Below, in pieces: positions 1 to 8,934 of a DNA stretch of 64,000 bases. The notes under the pieces are model-generated. The model saw nothing but the letters and a program-made list of their open reading frames with translations. It did not search any database and had not been told where the DNA came from. Numbering within the stretch: position 1 is the stretch's first letter; each line of letters starts with the position of its first letter. The translations under genes and the position numbers were made by a program. Source of the stretch: Acidobacteriota bacterium (GTDB lineage Bacteria; Acidobacteriota; Vicinamibacteria; Fen-336); NCBI GenBank assembly GCA_011526565.1, contig WYBL01000026.1, forward strand, positions 39,928 through 103,927, written 5' to 3'.

Positions 1-114
1 CTCGGCCCCGGTCACACGTTCGCGCTCGACCCCCACTGGAACGTCGCCGGCCACGCCGTGGCGGCGTCGCGGGTGGCCGCAGAACTGCGGCGGTGGCACG
101 TTGCAGGGCGCTGA
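1..114 (+). CDS. SGNH/AlgX-like hydrolase, C-terminal fragment (5' end outside window)
   Basis: Only the last 37 codons are present, ending with TGA at 112-114. The fragment contains the block DPHWNVAGHAVAA, the Asp-x-His segment that carries the catalytic His of SGNH/GDSL-type esterases and AlgX/AlgJ-like O-acetyltransferases. The same block, DGHWNARGHAVAA, ends the complete SGNH protein at 42101-43309, which supports the family call. The stop overlaps the TTG start of the following sulfatase-like gene by 14 bases, so the two are probably co-translated. Its position at the head of a polysaccharide locus fits a role in esterifying or de-esterifying a surface glycan, but the catalytic Ser lies outside the window. 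The substrate cannot be told. Confidence 0.65.
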   Translation, partial: LGPGHTFALDPHWNVAGHAVAASRVAAELRRWHVAGR

Positions 115-2042
115 CCCCGCGTCCGCAACCGTCAAGCCCATCGAGCCGGCCCGTGCAGTCGGCCGCGACCTGGCCGTCGTGGCCGTCCTCTTCGCCCTGG
201 TCGAAACCGCCGCCGCCTTCGTGACCGGCAGCCATCCCGCTGCCGACGCGCTGTGGATCACCGTCCTGTCCGCCGGCTTCGTGCTCGCCGCCGGTGGCGC
301 CGGCGTCACCCTGGTCGCCTCGGTCGCGCCCGTCCGCTTGCCACGCGCGGCCTTGCAGGGCGTGATCCTGCTCCCGCCGCTCCTCCTCGTTGCGGCCCGC
401 TGGCCCTGGGCCGGCGTCCTGCTCCCTTTCGCGGCCTGGCCGCTGTGGCGGCGGCCGTCGGGCCTGGCGCCGTGGAGTCTCGCCGCGCTGGCCAGCGGGT
501 CGCTGGCAGCGGGAGCCGCCGCGGTCACCGCATTCCGCGTTCCGTGGGCCCTCGTCGGCCGTCAAGGCGCGGCGCTGACCGCGTTGCTGTGCTGTGTCGC
601 GGGCATCGCCGGCGCCGTCGCGATCCGCCGGGTGGCCCCGCGCGCCGCGGGGGCGACGCAGATCGCGTCCGGGGCGACGCTGGCCATCGTGCTGCTGGCG
701 TCGGCGCTTGGAAACGTCGCGCCGCGCATCCCCCTGGGGACGCCCGGGCAGCCCGGAGCTTCGGCGCCCAACGTGCTGCTGGTCGTGATGGACACGGTTC
801 GCCGCGACCGGACGTCGCTGCACGGATACGCGCGCGAGACCACGCCGACGCTCGAGCGGATCGCACGGCGGGCCGTGGTCTTCGACCGTGCGGTCGCATC
901 GGGGCACTACTCGCTGGCGTCGCACGCTTCGATGCTGACGGGACTGCGGCCGAGCCAGCACGGCGCCCACCTCGGGCACGCCGGGACCGGCCACCTGGGG
1001 TTGCTCCCCGACGTTCCTTCACTGCCGCTGTCGCTCGCAGCGCGTGGCTACCGCACCGCGGGCTTCTCCGCGAACCACCCGCTGTTCGCCGCGTGGACGG
1101 GCCTGCCGCGCGTGATGCCCGGCGTCGCCGCCGGGCCGCTCCGCGCCTGCGGCTACGCGCCGTCAGCCGTCGCCTTGTGGCACCGGCTCGGAGGCGACGG
1201 GAGCTTCCCGTGCCACCGGACGTGGCCCGCGTCGACGGTGACGGATGCCGCCCTCGAGTTCGCCGCTGCCGCAGGTCCGGCCCCGTGGTTCCTGTTCCTC
1301 AACTACTTCGACGCCCACGCGCCCTACGACTCGCCGGCTGCCTTCCGGCGCCGGCTGCCCTGGCCGCCTCGGGGCGCCGGCGCCACGGAGGACTACGACG
1401 CTGCGCTGGCCCACGTGGACGCCGAACTCGGCCGGCTGCTCGCCGGCCTCGAGCGCCTCGGCGTGCTGACCGACACGCTGCTCGTCGTCACCTCGGACCA
1501 CGGGGAGTTGCTGGGCGAGGAGGGCCTGGGCGGTCACCCGCCGCTGCCGCGCGAGGAACTGCTGGCCGTCCCGCTGCTCGTTGCGTTGCCCGGACAGGAG
1601 CGGCGCGTCGACGCGTCGGTTCGGGTCGCCCATCACCACATCCCGCGGCTGGTCGAGACAGGACTCGCGGGAGGCGACCCCGAGCGCCTCGCTGCGGCCG
1701 TCGGAGACACCGAACCGGGTCCGTTTTCCGAGTTGTGGACCCAGGCGCCGCGCGACGCGGGCTGGAGGATCACCCGCGTCGCCTACGCAGGCAGCCTGAA
1801 GCTGGTGGAGCGCGTGGACGGCACGGCCGACCTCTACGATCTGGCCGCGGCGGGCGACCGGCAGCCGCTGCCCGCAGAGGTCGCCCGCCCGAGCATCGAG
1901 GAGATGCGGGCGCGGCTTCCGGCGCTCGTCTCGCCACCGCCGCGCCCCGGGGCCACCGCCGAGCCCGCACAGATCGAGGCGTTGCGGGCGCTCGGCTACC
2001 TCGGGCGCGAGGCGATCTGGCGCCCGCCGTCGCCCTCAATGA
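101..2042 (+). CDS. Membrane-anchored sulfatase-like hydrolase/transferase (apparent 1-base insertion near the 3' end)
   Basis: Starts with TTG at 101, inside the end of the previous gene. The first about 210 residues are hydrophobic with several membrane helices. An alkaline-phosphatase-superfamily domain follows: the metal-binding Asp in NVLLVVMDTVRRDR, the nucleophile region SLASHASMLTG with Ser in place of the usual sulfatase Cys, and TSDHGELLGEEG with the second metal-site Asp-His. A Ser or Thr here is typical of phospho-transferases such as LTA synthase and phosphoethanolamine transferases rather than true sulfatases, so head-group or phosphoglycerol transfer to a glycolipid is likely (inference). 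Recognisable sequence ends in RALGYLG at about 2006. As written the frame stays open to 2305, deep into the convergent glycosyltransferase. Removing one A of the pair at 2038-2039 puts TGA (2040-2042) in frame, so I place the end there. Confidence 0.75.
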
Positions 2043-3101
2043 CGGTTCGCCTGGCCCACGGCCGGCCGCCTCCAGCAGAACGCGGGCGCGATCGGCCCAG
2101 TTCGCCTTCAGGGCGATCTCCTGCCCCTTCTTCATCAGCGGGCGGCGTCGTTCGGGGTCGGCCAGGAAGTGGTGGATCAACTCGTGCAGTTCGGCGGGAG
2201 AGCGGTACTGCGGCACCGCGTCGCCGAACACCTCGTCGAGCCCGGGGTTCGCGTCGGAGATGCAGAACCCGCCGCTCGCGAGCACGTCGTAGACGCGCGG
2301 GTTGACGATGCCGCAGGCGGCCATCGAGGGCAGGTGGTCGTTGAGGCAGATCGTGCTGCCCGCGTAGAGGGACGGCAGTTCGTGGTACTCGAGGCAGTCC
2401 CCTTGCCAGGCGTTCGCGGGGAGGGCCTCGTAGCCCGCGCCCCACACGGCGAGCGGGAAGTCCGGCGTGCCGATGTCTTCCAGCACCGCGCGCCGGCCGT
2501 CGACGCGGGCGTTGCCGACGAACACGACCGAGTGGCGGGTCACGGCGTCGGTCACAGGGCGCGCAGCCGTCGCCAGCTCGAGGACGGAGGCCGGCCGGCC
2601 GAGCGCCCGCACCCGCTCGGCCATCGCCCGCGAGGCGCAGAAGACGTGGTCGTAGGACGCGAGGGAGGCGGAGGTCACCGTCTCCGGGTGGCTGTGGACC
2701 CAGAGGATCCTGAACGCCCGGCGCGGCAGATCGACGGCGCGCCCGTGGAGGTGGATCACGACGTCGGGATCGACGTCGGTGACGATGCAACCGGCACGGC
2801 CGAGGGCCACGAGCAGCCCGTGGCGCAACCAGGTGTCGCCCAGCCTCAGGCGGCGGTACTGGTCGGGGTCGTCGTCGCCCCACGCGCGGACCGAGACGCG
2901 GATCCCTTCGACCATGTGGCGGCGCAGCGGCTCGCGGGTCTCGAGCACGCCCGGCCGTGCGACCCGCGCCAGGGCCAGCGCCGCGCGCTGGGCCGCCGAC
3001 GGCCGGCGGGCCAGCAGCGCCGCCTCGAGGTACCGCACCAGGTGCGCCTTCAGGCCCGCCATCGCCGCGCGACGATACAGGCGCGACGCGAGCGGGTTCA
3101 A
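2036..3101 (-). CDS. CgeB-like glycosyltransferase (Glyco_trans_1_2 type)
   Basis: Soluble protein of about 355 residues resembling the CgeB/spore-maturation type of GT4-fold glycosyltransferase. It has a central FRILWVHSHPETV segment, then a nucleotide-sugar-binding C-terminal half with VYDVLASGGFCISDANPGLDEVF, where the Glu of the E-x7-E-like motif lies in GLDEVF. It starts at TTG 3101, just upstream of and divergent from the flippase. Conserved sequence ends near ALKANWADRARVLLEAAG (about 2061). As written the frame continues to 1770 as a low-complexity Arg/Pro tail antisense to the sulfatase. Removing one A at 2038-2039 gives a TGA whose complement TCA begins at 2036. It likely adds a sugar to the surface glycan of this locus; donor and acceptor are unknown. 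Confidence 0.75.
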
Positions 3102-3114
3102 GGTGCCCTGCCGC

Positions 3115-3120
3115 TAGACT
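3115..3120 (+). promoter_or_regulatory. Predicted -10 element of the flippase gene
   Basis: TAGACT six bases before GTG 3127. No ribosome-binding site is visible, so the message is probably leaderless. It lies in the 25-base gap to the divergent glycosyltransferase. Confidence 0.45.
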
Positions 3121-3126
3121 CGCGCA

Positions 3127-4584
3127 GTGACCTCGAGCAGCGGCCCCGGCGACCGACTCGGCGGGGGGCTCGGCGCGGCGGGGGTCGCGCGCGGCGGGCT
3201 GCTCGTCGTGCAGGTCGCCACGGCCATCGCGATGTCGCGCTTGCTGGCCCCGGCGGATTTCGGCGCCTTCGCGATGGTCTCCGTGTTCGGCGCCTGCGCG
3301 GTGCTGCTCGCGAGCCTCGGTCTCAGGCCCGCCCTGGTCCACCTCCCCGAGCTGCACGAGGGCGACGTGCGCGCGGCGCTGGCCCTGAGCTTCGCGGTCG
3401 GCGGCTCGCTCGGCGCCCTCTTCGTGCTCGGGGCGCCGCTGCTGGCGGCCTTCTACGGCCAGCCCGCGCTGATCCCCCTGGCGCGCATCCAGGGGGTCGC
3501 GATCCTGGCCTGGACGGCGGGCGACGTGCCGCGCGCCCTGCTCGCGCGCCGGCTGGCGATCGGCGTGCTGCTGCGCCACGAGTTGTGGTCGGCGCTCGCT
3601 GCGGCCGCCGTGTGCCTGCCGCTTGCGGCGGCCGGCGCCGGCGCCGTCGCCCTGGCCACCCTCAGCCTCGTGACGGGCCTCGCCAGCACCGTGCTGGCGG
3701 TGTTCGCCGCGCGGGCCCCGCTGGTGCCCGCGCTCGAGCCCTCGGCCTGTCGCCGGCTGCTCGCGAATGCACTGCCCGCCACGGGTCTCGACCAGCTCAC
3801 CTACTGGTCCCGCAACCTCGACAACCTGCTGATCGGGAAGCTGGCCGGGGAGCAGGCGCTGGGACTCTACAGCCGCGCGTTCCAGGTGATGCTGCAGCCG
3901 CTGTGGCAGGTCTCGGGGCTGGTCTCGGCCTTCCTGTTCCCGATTCTCGCGCGCCAGCAGCACTGCCCCGAGCTAGCGCGGGCCACCTACCTCGCCGCCC
4001 AGCGGCTGCTGGCCACGCTCGCGTTGCCCGTGTTGATCGGATCGATGGCGACCGCCGGCGACCTCGTGCCTGCCGTACTCGGCGACGCCTGGATGGCGAT
4101 GGTGCCGATCCTCGAACTGCTGCTGCTGGCGGGAGTGGTGCAGGTGCCGATGATGCTGGTCGGGCCCGCCTGCGCCGCGCACGGCAGGAACGCGCTCCTG
4201 TTGCGCTGGGGGCTGGTCAGCGGTCCCGTGACGATGCTGGCGCTGGCCGCGGGCGCCAGCTTCCGCAGTGCCGAGGCCGTCGCCGCGAGCTACCTCGCGG
4301 CCCAGGCGTTGCTCTGTGCGCCGACCGTGCGGCTGGCCTGTCGCACGCTCGGCCTCGGCCCGCGCGACGTCGCCCGGGCGATCGCCCCGGCCCTCGCCGC
4401 GGCGCTCGCCATGGGCCTCGTCGTCGCCGGCCTCGAGGTCGTGCTCGCGTCGCTTCCGCGGCTCGAGAGGCTCGCACTGTGCGTCGGGGCCGGGGCCCTC
4501 GCCTACGGCCTGCTTGCCGCACGCGCCGGGCTGATCTCGAGCGCCCGCTGGCCTCTCTCGGCGGACGGGGCGGCGATCGGATAG
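3127..4584 (+). CDS. Polysaccharide flippase, Wzx/MATE-like (WzxC type)
   Basis: 485-residue polytopic inner-membrane protein with about 12-14 hydrophobic helices. It has the N-terminal signature of the polysaccharide biosynthesis export family: ARGGLLVVQVATAIAMSRLLAPADFGAFAM, an early helix followed by the L-x-P-x-D-F-G motif. Such proteins flip lipid-linked oligosaccharide repeats across the inner membrane in Wzx/Wzy-type pathways. Length and the segment LDQLTYWSRNLDNLLIGKLAG match the colanic-acid-type WzxC/Polysacc_synt_3 group. It starts with GTG at 3127, six bases after a TAGACT hexamer and with no Shine-Dalgarno sequence, which suggests a leaderless transcript. The neighbours are all sugar-transfer genes. 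A lipid II or general MATE function is less likely in this context. Confidence 0.85.
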   Translation: MTSSSGPGDRLGGGLGAAGVARGGLLVVQVATAIAMSRLLAPADFGAFAMVSVFGACAVLLASLGLRPALVHLPELHEGDVRAALALSFAVGGSLGALFVLGAPLLAAFYGQPALIPLARIQGVAILAWTAGDVPRALLARRLAIGVLLRHELWSALAAAAVCLPLAAAGAGAVALATLSLVTGLASTVLAVFAARAPLVPALEPSACRRLLANALPATGLDQLTYWSRNLDNLLIGKLAGEQALGLYSRAFQVMLQPLWQVSGLVSAFLFPILARQQHCPELARATYLAAQRLLATLALPVLIGSMATAGDLVPAVLGDAWMAMVPILELLLLAGVVQVPMMLVGPACAAHGRNALLLRWGLVSGPVTMLALAAGASFRSAEAVAASYLAAQALLCAPTVRLACRTLGLGPRDVARAIAPALAAALAMGLVVAGLEVVLASLPRLERLALCVGAGALAYGLLAARAGLISSARWPLSADGAAIG

Positions 4585-4641
4585 CATTCGCGTCTTTCCC
4601 CTCCCGGCGGGGACCCGGTCGCCCGCCCCGAAGTCGACGCA

Positions 4642-5583
4642 TTGAGATTCACTGTCGTCATACCCCTTCACGAGAAGGCGCCCTGGGTCGAGCGCTGCCT
4701 CGACTCCGTCGCCGCCCAGACCTGCCGCGACTTCGAGGTCGTCGTCGTCGACGACGGGTCGACGGACGGCGGAGGCGCGCTCGTTGCGAACCGTCGTGAC
4801 CTGCGCATTCGCGTCGTGCGGCAGGACAACCTCGGCGAAGGCGCGGCCCGCAACCGCGGCCTGGCCGAAGCCACCAGCGAGTGGGTCGCCCTGCTCGACG
4901 CCGACGACGAGTGGCTGCCCAGTTTCCTCGAGGAAGCGGCTGCCGCGGTGGAGCGCGACCCGGCGCTCGTGGCGATCTTCACCAACGTCGTCGAGGCCGA
5001 CACCGGGCGCCAGCTCCTGCAGCGTCCGGCTGCCGGCCGCGTGGGCGACTACTTCGCCCTCGCGCTGCGCAACCGGGGGTTCGGGATGACGGCCTCGAGC
5101 ACCGTGGCGCGGCGCGAGGCCCTGTTGCGCGCCGGCGGCTTCCGGGTCGGCGTCGAGAGCGGGGCGGACCTGGACGCGTGGGCGCGGCTCGCCTGGAGCG
5201 GCCCGGTGGGGTGCGTCCCGACCCCGCTCGCGATCTACCACCAGGGACTGCCCGGGAGCGCGACCATGCGGGCCCGGCGGGCGCGACCCGAGTTCCCGGC
5301 AGTGGCCCGCAGCCACCGCGAGTGGCAGGCGGCAGGGCGCATCCCGGCCGGCCTGCGGGAGACGAGCGCCCGCTTCGTCGACCGGCTGGTCCTCGATCAC
5401 GCGGCCGCGCTCGTCAACTGCGGGGCGAGTGCCGACGCTCGCCGGGTGCTGCTCGGGCCCGACGTCCCGCGCTGGTCCCTCCGCCGCGCACTGCTGCTGC
5501 TGCGCTCGCTGCTGCCGCGTTCCCTGCAGGCGTCGCTGCGGCGCCGGCTGGGCCGCCTGGGCCGCCACGAGCTCCCGGCGTGA
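4642..5583 (+). CDS. Glycosyltransferase family 2 protein
   Basis: 313 residues starting at TTG 4642. The N-terminal GT-A fold is clear: TVVIPLHEKAPWVERCLDSV, then VVVDDGSTDGG (nucleotide-binding Asp pair) and ALLDADDEWLP, the DXD-type metal site. These are the standard features of inverting GT2 enzymes that use UDP- or dTDP-activated sugars. There is no membrane helix, so it is a cytoplasmic enzyme acting on lipid-linked intermediates at the inner membrane face. Its stop overlaps the GTG start of the next glycosyltransferase (GTGA at 5580-5583), so the two are translationally coupled. A TAGCAT hexamer at 4582-4587 overlaps the flippase stop and could be a secondary promoter. Donor and acceptor sugars cannot be inferred. 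Confidence 0.88.
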   Translation: MRFTVVIPLHEKAPWVERCLDSVAAQTCRDFEVVVVDDGSTDGGGALVANRRDLRIRVVRQDNLGEGAARNRGLAEATSEWVALLDADDEWLPSFLEEAAAAVERDPALVAIFTNVVEADTGRQLLQRPAAGRVGDYFALALRNRGFGMTASSTVARREALLRAGGFRVGVESGADLDAWARLAWSGPVGCVPTPLAIYHQGLPGSATMRARRARPEFPAVARSHREWQAAGRIPAGLRETSARFVDRLVLDHAAALVNCGASADARRVLLGPDVPRWSLRRALLLLRSLLPRSLQASLRRRLGRLGRHELPA

Positions 5584-6866
5584 ACGCGCTGCCGTCGCTG
5601 CTCTGGCTGATCGACCCGCAACCGCAGTTCGGGCTGCGGCACGGGGCGGCGCTGCGCCACTTCGGGCTCGGCGGCGAGTGGATCGCGAGAGGGGGCGAGG
5701 CGCACTTCGCGTTCGCCTCCGCCGGGCCGGAAGCAGACGAGGCCAGCGCGGCATTCCTGGCCGAGCAGTGCCGCCAGGGGCGAGCCAGCAGCGTTTCGGT
5801 CCTGCGCTACGCCCCCACGCGCTGGCGGAGACGGTTGGCTCACGGGCTGGTCCATCCCGTCCTGACTCGCCGGGTGTTGCGCGCAGCGCAGGCCGAGGTG
5901 CTCGCGCAGGTCGAGGCCCTCCTGCGGCGGCACCGTGTCGACGTGGTGCTGGCCGGGGATCGCCGTTTCCTGTTCCTCGTCACGGCGCTCGCCGAGCGGG
6001 TGCCGGTCGTCGTCGACTGGATCGACTCGAACGCGCTCCACGCGTTGCGGGAGGCGCGTCACGCCTGGGGCCGGCGGGCGTGGGGGAGCCTGCCCGGCGC
6101 GACCTGGCGCCTCGTGCACTCGGCGCTGCAGGAGCGTCACTACGGCCGGCGCGCGGTGGCGGCGTTCGCGGCCTCGGCGGTGGATCGCGACGTGCTCGCC
6201 CGCCTCGCAGGGAGCCGCCCGGGGTGCCAACTCGTCGAGAACGGTCTTCACCCGGCCCCGGGCCCGGTCGCGGCCGAGGTGAAGCAGGCCGGACGGCTCG
6301 TGTTCAGCGGCACGATGGACTACCCGCCGAACCACGAGGCGGCCGTCTGGTTCGTCGATCGCGTGCTGCCCCTGGTCCGCCGCCACCGTCCCGAAGCGCA
6401 CTTCGTCGTCGCGGGACAGCGGCCGCTCCCGGAGCTGCTGCGGCGAGCCGGACCCGCCGTGACGGTCACGGGCGCGGTCCCGGATCTGCGCGCCGAGCTG
6501 GCGACGGGCGCGCTCTTCGTCGCCCCGCTCGTCTCCGGAAGCGGATTCCGGAACAAGGTCGTCGAGGCGCTCGCGGCCGGGACGTTCGTGGCCGGGACCC
6601 CGCTCGCGCTCGAGTTCCTGCCCGAGCGGCTGCGCGTCCAGCTGCTGGTGGGCGACGGGGCCGGCGCCCTCGCCGACCGCGTGCTCGAGTTCTTCGCCGC
6701 GCCTGCCGATTTCGAGGCGCGGCTCCCGGCCCTGCAGGCCGTCCTGGCCACCGAGTACACCTGGCCGCGCCGGGCGGACGAACTGCGCAACGTCGTGACC
6801 GCCGCGATCGCCCGTCGGCCGAACCGACCCGTGCCGGCGTGGGGCGCGGCGGCGCTCGCCCTGTGA
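5580..6866 (+). CDS. Glycosyltransferase, GT4/GT-B type
   Basis: 428 residues, start GTG in a GTGA overlap with the upstream GT2 gene. The C-terminal half has the GT-B layout: RLVFSGTMDYPPNHEAAVWFVDRVLPLV, then VTGAVPDLRAELATGALFVAPLVSGSGFRNKVVEALAAG, a variant of the E-x7-E nucleotide-sugar site with conserved FRNKVVEA. The SGTMDYPPN segment resembles glycosyltransferases found in PEP-CTERM/EPS clusters. There are no membrane helices. Its end overlaps the GTG of the Gfo/Idh/MocA gene (6863-6866). It likely adds a hexose or modified sugar in the same repeat unit as its neighbours. Substrate is unknown. Confidence 0.82.
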   Translation: MNALPSLLWLIDPQPQFGLRHGAALRHFGLGGEWIARGGEAHFAFASAGPEADEASAAFLAEQCRQGRASSVSVLRYAPTRWRRRLAHGLVHPVLTRRVLRAAQAEVLAQVEALLRRHRVDVVLAGDRRFLFLVTALAERVPVVVDWIDSNALHALREARHAWGRRAWGSLPGATWRLVHSALQERHYGRRAVAAFAASAVDRDVLARLAGSRPGCQLVENGLHPAPGPVAAEVKQAGRLVFSGTMDYPPNHEAAVWFVDRVLPLVRRHRPEAHFVVAGQRPLPELLRRAGPAVTVTGAVPDLRAELATGALFVAPLVSGSGFRNKVVEALAAGTFVAGTPLALEFLPERLRVQLLVGDGAGALADRVLEFFAAPADFEARLPALQAVLATEYTWPRRADELRNVVTAAIARRPNRPVPAWGAAALAL

Positions 6867-7909
6867 GCCGCCCCGTGGACGCCGCACGCCGGCTCGCCTC
6901 GCGCGTCCTCGGCCGACCCGACGAGCGGCGACTGCGCCTGGCCTTCGTCGGCTGCGGCGAACACGCGACGACCAACCTGTACCCGTGCCTGCCCCAGCTC
7001 CCGGTCGAGCTGGTCGCCGTCTGTGCCCGTCGCCAGGAGCGGGCGGCCGCCGCGGCCCGCCGCTTCGGCGCCGCCGCCGCGTACGACGACTTCGCCGCGC
7101 TCTTCGAGCGCGAGACGCTCGACGCGGTGCTGGTCAGCGTCGGCGCCCGCGAGCACTTCCGCATCTGTGCGGCCGCCCTCGAGCGCGGCCTGCACGTGTT
7201 CGTGGAGAAGCCGGCCACGCGCACGCGGGAGGAGGCGCTGGAACTGCAGGAGCTGGCTCGACGAGCAGGGCGGCACGTGATGGTCGGCTTCCAGAAGCGC
7301 CACGCACCCGCGTACCGGCGGGCCCGCGAGATATCCAGCACTCCCGGCTTCGGGCCGCTCGCCGCGATCGACGCGCGGCTGAGCGTCGGTCCGTTCGCGG
7401 GGCAAGGCGAGTTCCTGCGCGAGGTGGCGATCCACGCCCTCGACCTGCTGCGCTTCTTCGCGGGCGACGTGGCCCGCCTCGGCGTCGAGCGCCACGCGGG
7501 CCCGCGGCCCGACCGGTTCACGCTGGCGATCGCCGCGTCCTTCCGCTCCGGCGCCGTCGGCTCGCTGCTGCTGTCCACGGAGCAGTCTTGGCGCGCCCAC
7601 AACGAGCGCTTCGAGCTCAGCGGCGGAGGCGAAGCCGTCGTCGTCGACAACCTGGTGTCGCTGCGCCACTACCGCCGCCCCGATCCGGCCGAGGCCTTCG
7701 CCGGGCCCGGCCACGGGTTCTGGGAACCCAACTTCACGGTGCCGGTCGCGCGCAACCAGTCGCTGCACCTGAACGGTTTCGCCCCGGAACTGGAGCACTT
7801 CGTCCTGAGCGTGCTGGGCGGCAGGGCGCCGGAACCCGGGCTCGGCGAGTTCGCGGCGGCGCTGGAGCTGGTCGAAGCGCTGGACTCTCGGCCGGGGGCG
7901 CGATCCTGA
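6863..7909 (+). CDS. Gfo/Idh/MocA-family NAD(P)-dependent oxidoreductase
   Basis: 348 residues, start GTG overlapping the previous stop. The N-terminal Rossmann fold begins LRLAFVGCGEHATTNLYP (dinucleotide-binding G-x-G-x-x-A near residue 30). It is followed by the family hallmark VEKPATRTREEALEL with the catalytic Lys of the EKP motif, and by the HxxxD element in AIHALDLLRFF. These enzymes oxidise or reduce sugar ring hydroxyls. In polysaccharide clusters they typically make UDP-3-keto sugars that are later aminated or reduced. No aminotransferase is adjacent, so the product is unclear. It sits in the tightly coupled block 5580-13210. The downstream radical SAM gene appears to start at a CTG overlapping this gene's TGA. 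Confidence 0.85.
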   Translation: MSRPVDAARRLASRVLGRPDERRLRLAFVGCGEHATTNLYPCLPQLPVELVAVCARRQERAAAAARRFGAAAAYDDFAALFERETLDAVLVSVGAREHFRICAAALERGLHVFVEKPATRTREEALELQELARRAGRHVMVGFQKRHAPAYRRAREISSTPGFGPLAAIDARLSVGPFAGQGEFLREVAIHALDLLRFFAGDVARLGVERHAGPRPDRFTLAIAASFRSGAVGSLLLSTEQSWRAHNERFELSGGGEAVVVDNLVSLRHYRRPDPAEAFAGPGHGFWEPNFTVPVARNQSLHLNGFAPELEHFVLSVLGGRAPEPGLGEFAAALELVEALDSRPGARS

Positions 7910-8922
7910 GCCTCGGCGACCGGGTCCGATCGCTGGTGCCGGGGGACGTGCGCGACACGCTCGCGGTCAGCCGGCTCTCGCTGCACGACCTGCGGCAGCG
8001 GCGCGTGCGCACGGTGCAGGTGTACGCCACCAACCGATGCAACTCGCGCTGCCTCCACTGCTACGTGTGGCAGTACAAGGACGGCGTCGACCTGCCGGTC
8101 GCCGTCGTCGAGGGGTTGCTGCGCGCGAACAGCATCGAGCCGGACGCCGACTTCTGCGTCGAAGGCGGCGAGATCACCCTCCACCCCGAGCGCCACGCGG
8201 TGCTCGCGGCCTTCGAGGGACGGCGCACCTGCGTGGTGACCAACGGCCTGCTCACCGATCGCGCCGTGGAGCTGGCCCGGCGGGCGCCGTTCGCGACGCT
8301 GATGGTGTCGCTCGACGGCTCGCCTTCGACCTATGCCCGGCTGCGGGGCGTCGACTCCCACGCCCGGGTCGTCGAGACCATCCGCCAGGCCCGCGAGCTG
8401 GTCCGCGTCGTCGTCAACTTCACGTTCACCCCGTGGAACGGAGCCGACGACTACCGCCACGTCGCCGACACCTGCGGGGAACTCGGCGTGGAGCTGGCGA
8501 TGCCCGGCGTCTACACGCCGCAGCCCTACTTCCGCACGGTCGAGCCGCCGGCGCCGATCGCCGGCAAGCACGAGGCGGTGCCGACCCGCGACCGCCACCA
8601 GCGCCGCTACCTGGACCTGCACGACCGCTGGCTGCGCGGCGAGAAGCGGCTGCCGTGCTTCTCGATCTTCCGCAGCGCACTCGTGTATCCCGAAGGCGAC
8701 GTGTACTTCTGCCACCAGCGCAAGGCGCTGCTCGGCAACCTGCACCAGCGCCCGTTCGACGCGATCTGGCGCGCGCCCGAGTCGCGCGCCGCGCAGGACG
8801 CGTTCCTGCACTGCAACGACTGCTGGTGCGCTCCGCACCGACTGCAGGACGTCTACGCGGAGCCGCTGGGCCGTGTGGTGATGCTGGGACGCCGCATGCG
8901 CGAGCGCCTCGGCGGGCGGTGA
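7906..8922 (+). CDS. Radical SAM protein, locus copy 1 (probable CTG start)
   Basis: About 338 residues. The [4Fe-4S]/SAM motif is CNSRCLHC (C-x3-C-x2-C) near residue 45, followed by CVEGGEITLHPE, the GGE motif that positions SAM. The C-terminus has CHQRKALLGNLHQRPFDAIW and CNDCWC, a short SPASM-like auxiliary cysteine set. The function is a radical SAM modification of unknown substrate. No precursor peptide ORF is visible nearby, so an acceptor within the polysaccharide pathway is as likely as a peptide. I choose CTG 7906, which overlaps the upstream TGA as CTGA and has a GGGGG tract 7 bases before it. The first in-frame GTG is at 7936 and would remove only 10 residues, so the start is uncertain. 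Confidence 0.8.
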   Translation: MSLGDRVRSLVPGDVRDTLAVSRLSLHDLRQRRVRTVQVYATNRCNSRCLHCYVWQYKDGVDLPVAVVEGLLRANSIEPDADFCVEGGEITLHPERHAVLAAFEGRRTCVVTNGLLTDRAVELARRAPFATLMVSLDGSPSTYARLRGVDSHARVVETIRQARELVRVVVNFTFTPWNGADDYRHVADTCGELGVELAMPGVYTPQPYFRTVEPPAPIAGKHEAVPTRDRHQRRYLDLHDRWLRGEKRLPCFSIFRSALVYPEGDVYFCHQRKALLGNLHQRPFDAIWRAPESRAAQDAFLHCNDCWCAPHRLQDVYAEPLGRVVMLGRRMRERLGGR

Positions 8923-8934
8923 GGCGGTGAGGTC

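Noticed and set aside
253..2292. Long plus-strand open frame parallel to the sulfatase-like gene
   Set aside because: It is Arg/Pro/Ala-rich with no domain, overlapping a gene with clear motifs. It is a GC-driven shadow frame.
1996..3963. Long minus-strand frame across the glycosyltransferase and flippase
   Set aside because: Low-complexity composition and no motif. The real genes at 2036-3101 and 3127-4584 explain the region.
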